Source: Photobacterium ganghwense (GTDB lineage: Bacteria > Pseudomonadota > Gammaproteobacteria > Enterobacterales > Vibrionaceae). From it: DNA of 64,000 nt. The notes beneath the pieces were generated by a model. It did no database searches, was not told where the DNA came from, and was given only the letters and a program-made list of their open reading frames with translations. The translations under genes and the position numbers were made by a program. The stretch lies in assembly GCF_003025595.1 (NCBI RefSeq), contig NZ_PYMI01000011.1, forward strand, positions 39,417 to 103,416. The letters are read 5' to 3'. This document shows positions 16,576 to 25,205 of the stretch, in pieces; positions within the stretch are counted from its first letter, which is position 1; each line of letters opens with the position of its first letter.

Positions 16576-19500
16576 ATGGCACAGGGATGGATTGTCGTGC
16601 CGGTGACGCTGGCTTATCTGGTGCTGCTGTTCTGGATCGCCTGGTACGGCGATCGGAATAAGCAATGGATGGCGCGCTGGCGGCCGTGGATTTACAGCCT
16701 TTCAATTGCGGTGTACTGCACCTCATGGACGTTTTACGGCACCGTGGGGCAGGCCAGCCACGATGTCTGGTCATTCTTGCCGATCTACATCGCTCCTATT
16801 CTCGTCTTCACGTTTGGCTGGCGCATTCTGGCGCGGCTGATACTGATCGCGAAACGGGAACATATCACCTCCATTGCCGACTTTATCGCGGCCCGCTACG
16901 GCAAATCGCAGGGGCTGGCAGTCTTGGTGACCCTGATTGCGGTGGTCGGTATTCTGCCGTATATCGCGCTGCAACTGCGCGGGATCACCATGGGGCTGGA
17001 GCAGGTCGCCCCCGGGCTGGGCCAGGAAATGGGGATCCTCGGTACCGGTAAATCCGATATCGCCTGGATGGTCACTGGGGCGCTGGCAGTGTTCACCGTG
17101 TTGTTCGGGACCCGACACATTGATACCACTGAGCACCACCGCGGCATGATGATGGCGGTGGCCTTTGAGTCGCTGGTCAAACTGGCGGCGTTCCTGATTG
17201 TCGGGGTGTTTGCGGTCGCCCTACTGGTGGACATTCCTAACTTGGGGAGCGCTGCGGCTGACCTGTTGCAACCGGCCAATCCTCAGATTGGCAGTCTGCT
17301 GATTCATACCTTGCTGACCATGACGGCCATTGTCTGTCTGCCGCGGCAGTTTCACACCACGGTGGTGGAAAATGAACGGGCGCAGGATCTGCATAAAGCG
17401 CGCTGGGTGTTTCCGCTGTACCTGTTTCTGATGGGACTGTTTGTTATCCCTCTCTCTTTGGCTGGACAGGCCCTGTTGCCGCACATAGCGGCGGATACCT
17501 ATGTGATTAATCTGCCGCTGCAAAAAGGGGTCGACAGCATCGCGCTACTGGCTTTCCTTGGCGGGACTTCCGCGGCCAGCGGGATGGTGATTGTCTCGAC
17601 TATCGCGCTGGCAATCATGGTGTCCAACGACCTGGTGCTGCCGCTGCTGCTGCGCCGTTTGCGGATCTCGGGACGTAACTTCTCGGCCTTTTCCGGATTG
17701 TTGCTCAATATTCGCCGGGCGCTGATTGTCCTGTTGTTGCTGGCAGCATGGGGGTTCTATCAGGTTCTGGGCGCTATCCCGTCGCTGTCGGCGATCGGCT
17801 TTCTGTCGTTTGCTGCTATCGCTCAGTTTGCCCCGGCGTTGCTGGGCGGCATCTACTGGCGGGAAGGGAACCGCAACGGCGTGTACGCCGGGCTGTGCGG
17901 CGGGATCACCATCTGGGCGGTGACCATGATGGGGCAGACCAACATGCTGGCCGGCAGTGCGGATACCAACCTGCTGCTGTGGCTGCTGACGCCGCCGTCG
18001 CTGCCGGTTCTGCATGAACTTTCGACTGTGGACTGGGGGATGCTGCTGAGTCTGGTGGTGAACATCATCCTCTATATCGGCGTTTCCCTGGTGACCCGCT
18101 CGTCTCTGACCGAGCGGTTACAGGCGGCCTCTTTTGTCGGGGCACCGTTGCCGGAAAGCGGCGATGCCAGCCTGTACCAGACCCGGGTGACGGTGGCCGA
18201 ACTGGAAATGCTGGCGGCGCGGTTTGTCGGACGTAAGCGGGTGCGTTATGCGTTCCGGCAGTACGGCGAGCAGCACGATGAATCCCTGCTGCCGCAGCAA
18301 CAGGCGCCATCGACCTTGATCCGCCATACCGAGCGGGTACTGGCGGGGGTGTTCGGGGCGTCATCAGCACGGCTGGTACTGACCTCAGCGCTGCAGGGCC
18401 GCAAGATGCAGCTGGAGGAAGTGGCGACCATCGTCGACGAAGCCTCGGAGCTGTTTGATTTCAGCCGCGGCCTGCTGCAAGGCGCGATTGAGCATATCAG
18501 TCAGGGGATCGCGGTAGTGGATAAACAGCTGCGGCTGGTGGCCTGGAACCAGCGCTACCTGGAGTTGTTCAGCTTTCCGCCCGGGTTGATTCAGGTCGGG
18601 CGGCCGATTGCGGATGTGATTCGCCATAACGCCGAGCTGGGGCTGTGCGGGCCCGGCGATCCGGAAAAACATGTCGCCAAACGGGTCGAGCACCTGAAGC
18701 GGGGAACGGCCCATACCTCATCGCGGGTGCGTCAGGATGGCCAGGTGATTGAGGTGCAGGGGAATCCCATGCCGGGCGGTGGCTTCGTAATGAGCTTTAC
18801 CGACATCACGGAGTTCCGCAATGCCGAGCAGGCGCTGAAAGAAGCCAACGAAACGCTGGAAGAGCGGGTGCGTCAGCGAACCAGTGAGCTGGAATCCCTC
18901 AACCGTCAGTTGGTGGTCGCCACCCAGCATGCCGAGTTGCAGACCAAATCCAAGAGCCGGTTTCTGGCGGCGGTAAGCCATGATCTGATGCAGCCGCTCA
19001 ATGCCGCGCGGTTGTTTGCCTCGTCGTTATCAGAGGTCGCGGCTGACAAGGAAACCCGCAAGCTGGCCAATCATATTGAAAGTGCACTGGGTGCGGCAGA
19101 AGATTTGATTGGCGATCTGCTGGATATCTCGCGGCTGGAATCCGGCAAGCTGGATATCCATGTGCATGCCTTTGCCCTCAATGATGTGCTGGCGAACCTG
19201 AACGCCGAGTTCAGTGCACTGGCTAAACAGCAGGGCATCACGTTTTCCATGGTGCCGACCTCGCTGGTGGTGCAGTCTGATCCCAAATTACTGCGCCGGG
19301 TTGTACAGAACTTCCTGACCAATGCGTTTCGCTACAGCCCCAGCGGTAAAGTGGTGCTGGGGGCGCGCCGGATTAATGGGCAGGTGCGTATTGATGTCTG
19401 GGATAACGGTATGGGTATTGAAGAAGAGAAGCAGCTGGAAATCTTCGAGGAGTTTAACCGTGGCACCCAGGTGCGCTCCGATCAGGGGTTGGGGCTGGGG

Positions 19501-20034
19501 CTGGCGATATCAAAAGGGATTGCCCAGGTGCTTGGTCATCAGATCTCGATGCGCTCTTGGCACGGCAAAGGCAGTGTTTTTTCTATCACCCTGAATCAGG
19601 AAGACAAAGCGGCCTTGCCTCGGGTCGCTCCACCGGCGGCCAGCCAGAGCCATTCAGATCTTAGCCACTTGCGGATTTTGTGTGTCGATAACGAGCCGGA
19701 CATTCTGGTCGGGATGGAAAACCTGCTGGCCCGCTGGGGCTGTGAGGTGAAAACCGCGACCGATATCGTCGACAGCCTCAAAGCGCTGGAGGACGGCTGG
19801 CTACCGCATGTGATTTTCTCCGATTACCGGCTGGACGATGGCCGCACCGGGCTGGAAGTGCTGCAGCAGTGCCGCCTGCGGCTAGGGAACCGGTTTGCCG
19901 GGGTGATCATCAGTGCCGATCGTACGGATGCGATGATGGAGGGAATACAGGCCAATGGCTTTAGCTTTATCGCCAAACCGGTGAAGCCGCTTAAGTTACG
20001 CTCCGTGCTCAATCGGGTCACAGAAACGGCATGA
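16576..20034 (+). CDS. crbS: Transporter-sensor hybrid histidine kinase CrbS (1152 aa)
   Basis: This is a fusion of a sodium:solute symporter and a hybrid histidine kinase. The first ~500 residues are about 13 membrane helices of the SSS type. They are followed by a linker domain (about 530-620), a PAS domain (about 630-740, LVAWNQRYLELFSFPPG), a coiled coil (EERVRQRTSELESLNRQL), a HisKA domain with the phosphorylated His near residue 802 (AVSHDLMQPLNAAR), an HATPase domain (N-box NAFRYSPSG, DNGMGI, GLGLGLAIS), and a receiver domain with phospho-acceptor D1083 in FSDYRLDD. CrbS in Vibrio cholerae senses acetate or a related signal and activates acs through CrbR. Both partner genes lie in this window. 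Confidence 0.93.
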   Translation: MAQGWIVVPVTLAYLVLLFWIAWYGDRNKQWMARWRPWIYSLSIAVYCTSWTFYGTVGQASHDVWSFLPIYIAPILVFTFGWRILARLILIAKREHITSIADFIAARYGKSQGLAVLVTLIAVVGILPYIALQLRGITMGLEQVAPGLGQEMGILGTGKSDIAWMVTGALAVFTVLFGTRHIDTTEHHRGMMMAVAFESLVKLAAFLIVGVFAVALLVDIPNLGSAAADLLQPANPQIGSLLIHTLLTMTAIVCLPRQFHTTVVENERAQDLHKARWVFPLYLFLMGLFVIPLSLAGQALLPHIAADTYVINLPLQKGVDSIALLAFLGGTSAASGMVIVSTIALAIMVSNDLVLPLLLRRLRISGRNFSAFSGLLLNIRRALIVLLLLAAWGFYQVLGAIPSLSAIGFLSFAAIAQFAPALLGGIYWREGNRNGVYAGLCGGITIWAVTMMGQTNMLAGSADTNLLLWLLTPPSLPVLHELSTVDWGMLLSLVVNIILYIGVSLVTRSSLTERLQAASFVGAPLPESGDASLYQTRVTVAELEMLAARFVGRKRVRYAFRQYGEQHDESLLPQQQAPSTLIRHTERVLAGVFGASSARLVLTSALQGRKMQLEEVATIVDEASELFDFSRGLLQGAIEHISQGIAVVDKQLRLVAWNQRYLELFSFPPGLIQVGRPIADVIRHNAELGLCGPGDPEKHVAKRVEHLKRGTAHTSSRVRQDGQVIEVQGNPMPGGGFVMSFTDITEFRNAEQALKEANETLEERVRQRTSELESLNRQLVVATQHAELQTKSKSRFLAAVSHDLMQPLNAARLFASSLSEVAADKETRKLANHIESALGAAEDLIGDLLDISRLESGKLDIHVHAFALNDVLANLNAEFSALAKQQGITFSMVPTSLVVQSDPKLLRRVVQNFLTNAFRYSPSGKVVLGARRINGQVRIDVWDNGMGIEEEKQLEIFEEFNRGTQVRSDQGLGLGLAISKGIAQVLGHQISMRSWHGKGSVFSITLNQEDKAALPRVAPPAASQSHSDLSHLRILCVDNEPDILVGMENLLARWGCEVKTATDIVDSLKALEDGWLPHVIFSDYRLDDGRTGLEVLQQCRLRLGNRFAGVIISADRTDAMMEGIQANGFSFIAKPVKPLKLRSVLNRVTETA

Positions 20035-20093
20035 AAAAAATCATTCTTTGGCTATCAAAAACGCGTATCTGATCTCATTAGCTGCATGTATCA

Positions 20094-20119
20094 AAGAGAC
20101 CGCCTCCGGGCGGTCTCTT
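20094..20119. terminator. Bidirectional terminator between crbS and fumC
   Basis: AAGAGACCGCC and GGCGGTCTCTT form an 11-bp perfect stem with a TCCG loop between the convergent genes crbS and fumC. Confidence 0.8.
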
Positions 20120-20171
20120 CGTATTTACAGACAGCAAGGTCACTGGCCACTGAAATTGGCCGCGGACACAG

Positions 20172-21557
20172 CTACTCTGCGACGCCACCCTGCGTCAGCT
20201 TGGCCGGATCGAGCAGGCGTTCCAAGGTTGCGCGATTGAGATCGGTCTCCTCTTCTGCCACGTCAATAATGGCCCGGCCCTCCTGATAGGCTCGTTTGGC
20301 AATCGCGGCGGCTTTCAGGTAGCCAATCACCGGATTGAGTGCGGTGACCAGAATCGGGTTCTTGGCCAGCGCGACATCCAGGTTATCCTGACGCACCGTG
20401 AAGGTCGCAATGGCTTTATCGGCCAGTGCTGTGGCGCTGTTTGCCAGCAGTTCAATACTTTCCAGAATATTGTGCGCAATCACCGGCAGCATGACATTCA
20501 GCTGGAAGTTACCGGACTGGCCGGCCACCGTGATGGTCGCGTCATTCCCGATCACCTGGGCGGCTGCCATGGCGGCGGCTTCCGGGATCACCGGGTTGAC
20601 CTTGCCCGGCATAATGGAGGATCCGGGTTGCAGCGCCTGTAGCTCAATTTCGCCCAGCCCGGCGAGGGGGCCGGAGTTCATCCAGCGAAGATCGTTGGCG
20701 ATCTTCATGATCGCTACTGCTGTCGTGCGCAGCTGGCCGGACAGGGCGACGATCGCATCCTGGCTGCTGAGGTTGAAGAAGAAGTTCTCGCTGGTGGAAA
20801 AGCGGATCCGGGTGGCCTGCGACAGGTTGTCGGCAAACGCTCCGGCAAAGCGGTGATCGGCGTTGATGCCGGTCCCGACGGCGGTGCCGCCCTGGGCCAG
20901 GGCTTTGACCGCAGGCAAGGTCTGTTCGATGGCCGCTTTGGCGTGGCTGACCTGATACTGCCAGCCTCCCAGCTCTTGGGCAAAGGTCACCGGCATGGCA
21001 TCCATCAGGTGGGTGCGCCCGGTTTTCACGACGTGGCTGAGGCTGTTTTTCTTGGCCTCCAGTGTTGCAATCAGATGCTGCAGGGCCGGTAGCAGCTGTT
21101 GTTCGAGAGCCAGAGCAGAACTGACCTGTATCGCGGTAGGAATCACGTCATTGCTGCTCTGGCCCATATTGACGTGATCGTTCGGGCTGACATCCCCGCC
21201 GAGTGTTCGGCTCGCCAGTGTCGCAATCACCTCGTTGGCATTCATGTTTGAGCTGGTACCGGAGCCGGTCTGAAAGACATCAATGGGGAACTGCGCCAGA
21301 TGCTGGCCGTCGATAATGCTTTGTGAGGCTTCCTCAATGGCAGTGGCTATATCACCTTCCAGCAAACCGAGCTGAGCATTGGTGAGTGCTGCCGTCTGCT
21401 TGATGTAAGCCAGCGCCTGAATGAATCGGGCCGGCATGGTGTGACGGCTGAAGCGGAAGTTATCGACCGCCCGCTGGGTCTGGGCCTGATACAGTGCGTC
21501 AGTGGGGACCTGCACCTCGCCCATGCTGTCAGTTTCGGTACGGAAAGTCTGGTTCAT
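20172..21557 (-). CDS. fumC: Class II fumarate hydratase
   Basis: FumC interconverts fumarate and malate. It has no iron-sulfur cluster, so it works under iron limitation or oxidative stress. The 461-aa protein has the fumarase/aspartase signature GSSIMPGKVNP, the N-terminal DSMGEVQVP motif, and SSNDVIPTAIQV. AAGGAG precedes the ATG. It lies 15 bp downstream of a small gene whose promoter carries a Fur box (21976-21994), so the pair is probably induced when iron is scarce. This parallels the Fur-regulated fagA-fumC operon of Pseudomonas. Confidence 0.96.
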   Translation of the reverse strand: MNQTFRTETDSMGEVQVPTDALYQAQTQRAVDNFRFSRHTMPARFIQALAYIKQTAALTNAQLGLLEGDIATAIEEASQSIIDGQHLAQFPIDVFQTGSGTSSNMNANEVIATLASRTLGGDVSPNDHVNMGQSSNDVIPTAIQVSSALALEQQLLPALQHLIATLEAKKNSLSHVVKTGRTHLMDAMPVTFAQELGGWQYQVSHAKAAIEQTLPAVKALAQGGTAVGTGINADHRFAGAFADNLSQATRIRFSTSENFFFNLSSQDAIVALSGQLRTTAVAIMKIANDLRWMNSGPLAGLGEIELQALQPGSSIMPGKVNPVIPEAAAMAAAQVIGNDATITVAGQSGNFQLNVMLPVIAHNILESIELLANSATALADKAIATFTVRQDNLDVALAKNPILVTALNPVIGYLKAAAIAKRAYQEGRAIIDVAEEETDLNRATLERLLDPAKLTQGGVAE

Positions 21558-21572
21558 TGCGGCTCCTTGTTG

Positions 21573-21953
21573 TCAGTCGAGCGGCGCCTGTACGCCGCGC
21601 AGTTGTTGCTGTAAGGCCAGAAAATGGATATCCCCGTCTTCGAATTGGTCGTAATAACGCTTCAGGGTCAGTAGCGGGACATGGATGGAGTCCAGGCACA
21701 CCCGGCGAAAGATGTGGCTGCGCCGCGGGTCGGCAATGGCTTCGAGAAAATGGTGATACAGCTGACGCAGGAACAGCTCACACAACAGGGCATTTTCCTG
21801 TTCAGCCCCGTGTTCGTGGCTGGCTGCCAGCAGCACACCCCAATGAAGGTATTCGTGAATAACATCCGGCTCAAAACCGTGAGGGGATGAGTAATCCTGA
21901 AACCGATCCTGCGCTTTAAAAAATGCGTTATAGAGGTGAGCGTGGCTGTCCAT
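21573..21953 (-). CDS. FagA-like small protein upstream of fumC (126 aa)
   Basis: This is a soluble-looking 126-aa protein rich in His and aromatic residues (MDSHAHLYNAFFKAQDRF..., EYLHWGVLLAASHEHG). I cannot assign a family from sequence alone. In Pseudomonas aeruginosa a gene of similar size, fagA, precedes fumC in a Fur-regulated operon, so this is a positional counterpart. The frame has an ATG at 21968, but the likely -10 (CATAAT at 21969-21974) would place the transcript start downstream of it, so I chose 21953. Several His/Glu pairs could bind metal; that is speculation. Confidence 0.7.
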   Translation of the reverse strand: MDSHAHLYNAFFKAQDRFQDYSSPHGFEPDVIHEYLHWGVLLAASHEHGAEQENALLCELFLRQLYHHFLEAIADPRRSHIFRRVCLDSIHVPLLTLKRYYDQFEDGDIHFLALQQQLRGVQAPLD

Positions 21954-21975
21954 AGTGGCCCCATACATATTATGT

Positions 21976-21994
21976 AATGATAACTATTATCATT
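21976..21994 (-). promoter_or_regulatory. Fur box controlling the fagA-like/fumC pair
   Basis: AATGATAACTATTATCATT is a near-perfect 7-1-7 Fur inverted repeat (TGATAAC-T-ATTATCA, one mismatch to the TGATAAT-N-ATTATCA consensus). It overlaps the expected -35 region of the minus-strand promoter for the small gene and fumC. Iron-bound Fur would repress this promoter. Confidence 0.82.
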
Positions 21995-22092
21995 TAATTT
22001 GTGGGATGGCAATCCTTGTGAACGTTCCGTGTGGCGAAAAAGCAGAAAGGCGGCGTTGAAGCAGAAGGAAAAAGTACAGAGAAAGGCAAGAA

Positions 22093-22119
22093 AAAAGCCG
22101 ACGCGTGGCATCGGCTTTT
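22093..22119. terminator. Terminator downstream of the VC_2705-type symporter
   Basis: AAAAGCCGA and TCGGCTTTT flank a GC-rich centre with one mismatch, and T/A runs lie on both sides. It lies 25 bp past the symporter stop. Confidence 0.75.
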
Positions 22120-22144
22120 GAGGATGGCGGTGTGGCGGGCCCGA

Positions 22145-23848
22145 TTAGTGATCGTGCGCGGCACCGGCCCCTTTTGGATAACGGATAGATTCAACCATTT
22201 CCTGTACATCTTCCGGTACTTCGGCAGTGAACTTGTTCACAACAATCGATACCACGAAGTTCAGACACATACCCAGTGTACCAATGCCTTCTGGGCTGAT
22301 GCCGAACCACCAGTTTTCAGGCGTGCTGGCGGCCGGATTGATGAACTTGAAGTAGATGATGTACGCTGCGGTAAAGAAGATCCCTGACAGCATGCCGGCA
22401 ATTGCGCCTTCTTTATTCATCTTCTTATAGAAGATGCCCAGAATAATCGCCGGGAAGAACGAGGCGGCAGCCAGACCGAAGGCGAATGCCACCACCTGAG
22501 CCACGAAGCCCGGAGGGTTGATACCCAGGTAACCGGCACCGATGATAGCCAGACCTGCGCCCACCCGTGCGGCCAGCAGTTCCTGTTTATCGGTCATATT
22601 GGGTTTGAAGCCTTTCTTCAGCAAGTCGTGTGAAACCGAGGTGGAGATAACCAGCAGCAGACCGGCAGCGGTAGACAGTGCAGCGGCCAGGCCCCCGGCT
22701 GCCAGCAGAGCAACTACCCAGTTCGGCAGTTTCGCCAGCTCAGGACTTGCCAGTACGATGATGTCACGGTTGATGTTCATCTCGTTGCGCTCATCGCCGG
22801 AGTAGAACATTTTGCCGTCGCCGTTCTTATCTTCCCAGGTCACCAGACCCGTTTTCTCCCAGTTTGTTACCCAGCTTGGTGCTTGCTCAACCGGCACACC
22901 TTGCATGTCAGGGCCGTTCACCGTGGTGATCATGTTCACGCGGGCAAAAGCGGCTACTGCCGGAGCGGTGGTGTACAGGAACGCGATGAACAGCAGTGCC
23001 CAACCGGCAGAGATACGTGCATCTTTAACGCGTGGTACGGTGAAGAAACGGATGATAACGTGTGGCAGACCGGCTGTACCTACCATCAGCGCCGCGGTGA
23101 TGAAGAAGACATCGACCATGCTTTTCGAGCCGTCGGTGTAGGAGGTGAAGCCCAGCTCCGCGGTCAGGCCGTCAAGTTTGTCCATCAGGAAGGTTTCAGT
23201 ACCTGTCAGGGTTGAGCCCATCCCAATTTGTGGAATCGGGCTGCCGGTCATCATCAGAGAAGTAAAGATAGCCGGTACCATGAAGGCGAAGATCAGCACG
23301 CAGTACTGAGCAACCTGGGTGTAGGTGATCCCTTTCATCCCGCCCATCACGGCGTAGAAGAACACGATGGCCATCCCGATGATGATACCCATGTTGATAT
23401 CAACTTCCAGGAAGCGGGCGAATACCACGCCCACCCCACGCATCTGACCGGCCACGTAGGTGAAGGAAATGAAGATGGCACAGAAGACAGCCACCATACG
23501 CGCCGTTTTCGAGTAGTAACGATCGCCGATGAAATCCGGCACCGTAAATTTACCGAACTTACGCAGGTAAGGCGCCAGGCACAGTGCCAGCAGCACGTAA
23601 CCACCCGTCCAGCCCATCAGGTATACCCCGCCGTCGTAACCGACGAAAGAGATGATCCCTGCCATTGAAATGAAGGAGGCGGCTGACATCCAGTCGGCGG
23701 CCGTTGCCATACCGTTAGCCACCGGGTGTACGCCACCGCCGGCCACATAGAACTCACTGGTTGATCCGGCGCGGGCCCAGATGGCGATGCCGATGTAGAG
23801 GGCGAAAGTGATGCCCACTAAGATAAACGTCCAGGTTTGGATATCCAT
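22145..23848 (-). CDS. Sodium:solute symporter large subunit, VC_2705 subfamily (567 aa)
   Basis: This is an SSS-family permease with about 13-14 membrane helices. Typical family stretches are SEFYVAGGGVHPVANGMATA, SAASFISMAGI and GLAAALSTAAGLLLVISTS. The long polar insert around residues 320-370 (with DKNGDGKMFYSGDE) and a partner small subunit gene 10 bp upstream identify the VC_2705-type two-subunit symporters, often annotated as ActP-like acetate permeases. Location next to crbR and near acs and crbS supports a role in acetate or short-chain acid uptake; the substrate itself is inferred. AGAGG precedes the ATG. Confidence 0.92.
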   Translation of the reverse strand: MDIQTWTFILVGITFALYIGIAIWARAGSTSEFYVAGGGVHPVANGMATAADWMSAASFISMAGIISFVGYDGGVYLMGWTGGYVLLALCLAPYLRKFGKFTVPDFIGDRYYSKTARMVAVFCAIFISFTYVAGQMRGVGVVFARFLEVDINMGIIIGMAIVFFYAVMGGMKGITYTQVAQYCVLIFAFMVPAIFTSLMMTGSPIPQIGMGSTLTGTETFLMDKLDGLTAELGFTSYTDGSKSMVDVFFITAALMVGTAGLPHVIIRFFTVPRVKDARISAGWALLFIAFLYTTAPAVAAFARVNMITTVNGPDMQGVPVEQAPSWVTNWEKTGLVTWEDKNGDGKMFYSGDERNEMNINRDIIVLASPELAKLPNWVVALLAAGGLAAALSTAAGLLLVISTSVSHDLLKKGFKPNMTDKQELLAARVGAGLAIIGAGYLGINPPGFVAQVVAFAFGLAAASFFPAIILGIFYKKMNKEGAIAGMLSGIFFTAAYIIYFKFINPAASTPENWWFGISPEGIGTLGMCLNFVVSIVVNKFTAEVPEDVQEMVESIRYPKGAGAAHDH

Positions 23849-23858
23849 AATAAACCTC

Positions 23859-24125
23859 TTAGTCTTCTTGCACGTTGAACTTACGATCCAGCGCGTTCAT
23901 CCGCACCACGTAGACAAAAATCAGGGCCACAAACACATAAATCGATCCCTGTTGCGAGAACCAGAAACCCAGTTTGAAGCCACCTAGCTGAATTGCATTC
24001 AGGGCGTCAACAAACAGGATCCCTGCGCCATATGAGACCAGGAACCAGATAGCCAGTAGCGAGCCCATGATCCCGAGATTTTCTTTCCAGTAGGCTTGCG
24101 CCTGTTCCTTGGATTCGAACGCCAT
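23859..24125 (-). CDS. Symporter small subunit, DUF4212 / VC_2704 type (88 aa)
   Basis: This small protein has two transmembrane helices (about residues 20-42 and 55-75) and the stretch QAYWKENLGIMGSLLAIWF, which is the DUF4212 hallmark. It ends in a short polar tail. AAGGAG lies 7 bp before the ATG at 24125, so I chose that start over a GenBank-style upstream one at 24149. It is translated just ahead of the large symporter subunit (10 bp gap), with which it presumably forms a complex. Confidence 0.92.
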   Translation of the reverse strand: MAFESKEQAQAYWKENLGIMGSLLAIWFLVSYGAGILFVDALNAIQLGGFKLGFWFSQQGSIYVFVALIFVYVVRMNALDRKFNVQED

Positions 24126-24233
24126 TTTCATCTCCTTACACGTCGTCAAAATCGCGTTAAAAAAATGTTACGACATGACAATAGCAACGAATGACCATTT
24201 GAACAGTGCAACTTTAGTCGAGCCAAAATGGCC

Positions 24234-24259
24234 AAAATCACCGCAGAGGCGGTGATTTT
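24234..24259 (-). terminator. crbR terminator
   Basis: AAAATCACCGC and GCGGTGATTTT are perfect complements with an AGAG loop. The element lies about 85 bp after the crbR stop and ends in T residues on the minus strand. Confidence 0.78.
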
Positions 24260-24344
24260 GTGAGCTACGCAGGAGAACTGAGGAAGTCGGGAAAAGCGAA
24301 AGTTAGCCGAAAGTCTAACGCTAACTGTCGGGTGGAATGAGAAA

Positions 24345-24980
24345 TTATGGTGCCAGATCCAACTGCTGCAGAAGGATGACGGCCTGGGTGCGGTTTTTCA
24401 CGCCGAGCTTGCGGAAAATCGCGGTCATGTGGGCCTTGATCGTGGCTTCAGAGACATTGAGCTCGTAGGCGATTTGTTTGTTGAGCAGGCCGTCAGAGAG
24501 CATGCACAGCACCTTGTACTGCTGCGGAGTCAGAGCGGCAATGCGATCGGTCAGATCGCTGACGTCGTCGCTGTCTTCCCCCAGCCCTTCCGGGAACACT
24601 GGTTCGCCGTCGAGTACCTGGTTGAGGGCACCAATCAGCGCGCGCATGTCACTGGATTTGGGGATAAAGCCGAAAGCCCCGTGACTGCGGACCTGACGGA
24701 TAACACTGGGCTCTTCGCTGGCGGAAATCACCACAATCGGCAGGTCAGGGTATTGGTTTCGTAATTGGATCAGACCGGACATACCGTTGGCGCCGGGCAT
24801 TTTTAAATCCAGCAGCAACAGGTCAACGTCCGGCTCTTTATCAAGCAGGGTGAGCAGGCTATCGAGGGAATCTGCTTCCAGCAGATTGGCCCCGCTGATC
24901 GCCAGATGCACTGATTGAAACAGCGCATTGCGAAACAGCGGATGGTCATCGGCGATAACAATCGTGTACTGAGCGTCCAT
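24345..24980 (-). CDS. crbR: LuxR-family response regulator CrbR (211 aa)
   Basis: This is a NarL/FixJ-type response regulator. The receiver domain has the acidic pair DDHPLFRNAL, the phospho-acceptor D58 in LLLLDLKMPGANG, and the conserved Lys in FGFIPKSS. The output domain has a LuxR helix-turn-helix (LTPQQYKVLCMLSDGLLNKQ, then VSEATIKAHMTAIFRKLGV). It is most likely the partner of CrbS: in Vibrio cholerae CrbR turns on acs when acetate switching occurs. In this window it stands between the symporter subunits and dsbD, matching the V. cholerae order around VC2701-VC2705 as I recall it. Confidence 0.92.
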   Translation of the reverse strand: MDAQYTIVIADDHPLFRNALFQSVHLAISGANLLEADSLDSLLTLLDKEPDVDLLLLDLKMPGANGMSGLIQLRNQYPDLPIVVISASEEPSVIRQVRSHGAFGFIPKSSDMRALIGALNQVLDGEPVFPEGLGEDSDDVSDLTDRIAALTPQQYKVLCMLSDGLLNKQIAYELNVSEATIKAHMTAIFRKLGVKNRTQAVILLQQLDLAP

Positions 24981-25177
24981 GGCAGTATTTTCTGGTTGTT
25001 TTTCTTAACGCTATCACTGGATCTACGCCTGATCAATTCGTTAACAGCCAAGATAAGAGCTTGATCAGGTGGCGATATGTCGGCGGTGAAACAAACCCGG
25101 TAGAAACGAGGAAAAGCCGGTGCCAGGACGGGGAGCAGGCGATGAAAAGGAAGCGGTGACGGTGCCACCACTCCCGA

Positions 25178-25205
25178 ACCACCAGCTATTGAATCAGCTG
25201 GTGGT
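25178..25205. terminator. Inverted repeat across the dsbD stop codon
   Basis: ACCACCAGCT and AGCTGGTGGT are perfect complements around an 8-nt loop that contains the dsbD stop. No T tract follows on the minus strand, so it may be an mRNA-protecting 3' stem rather than a terminator. Confidence 0.45.
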
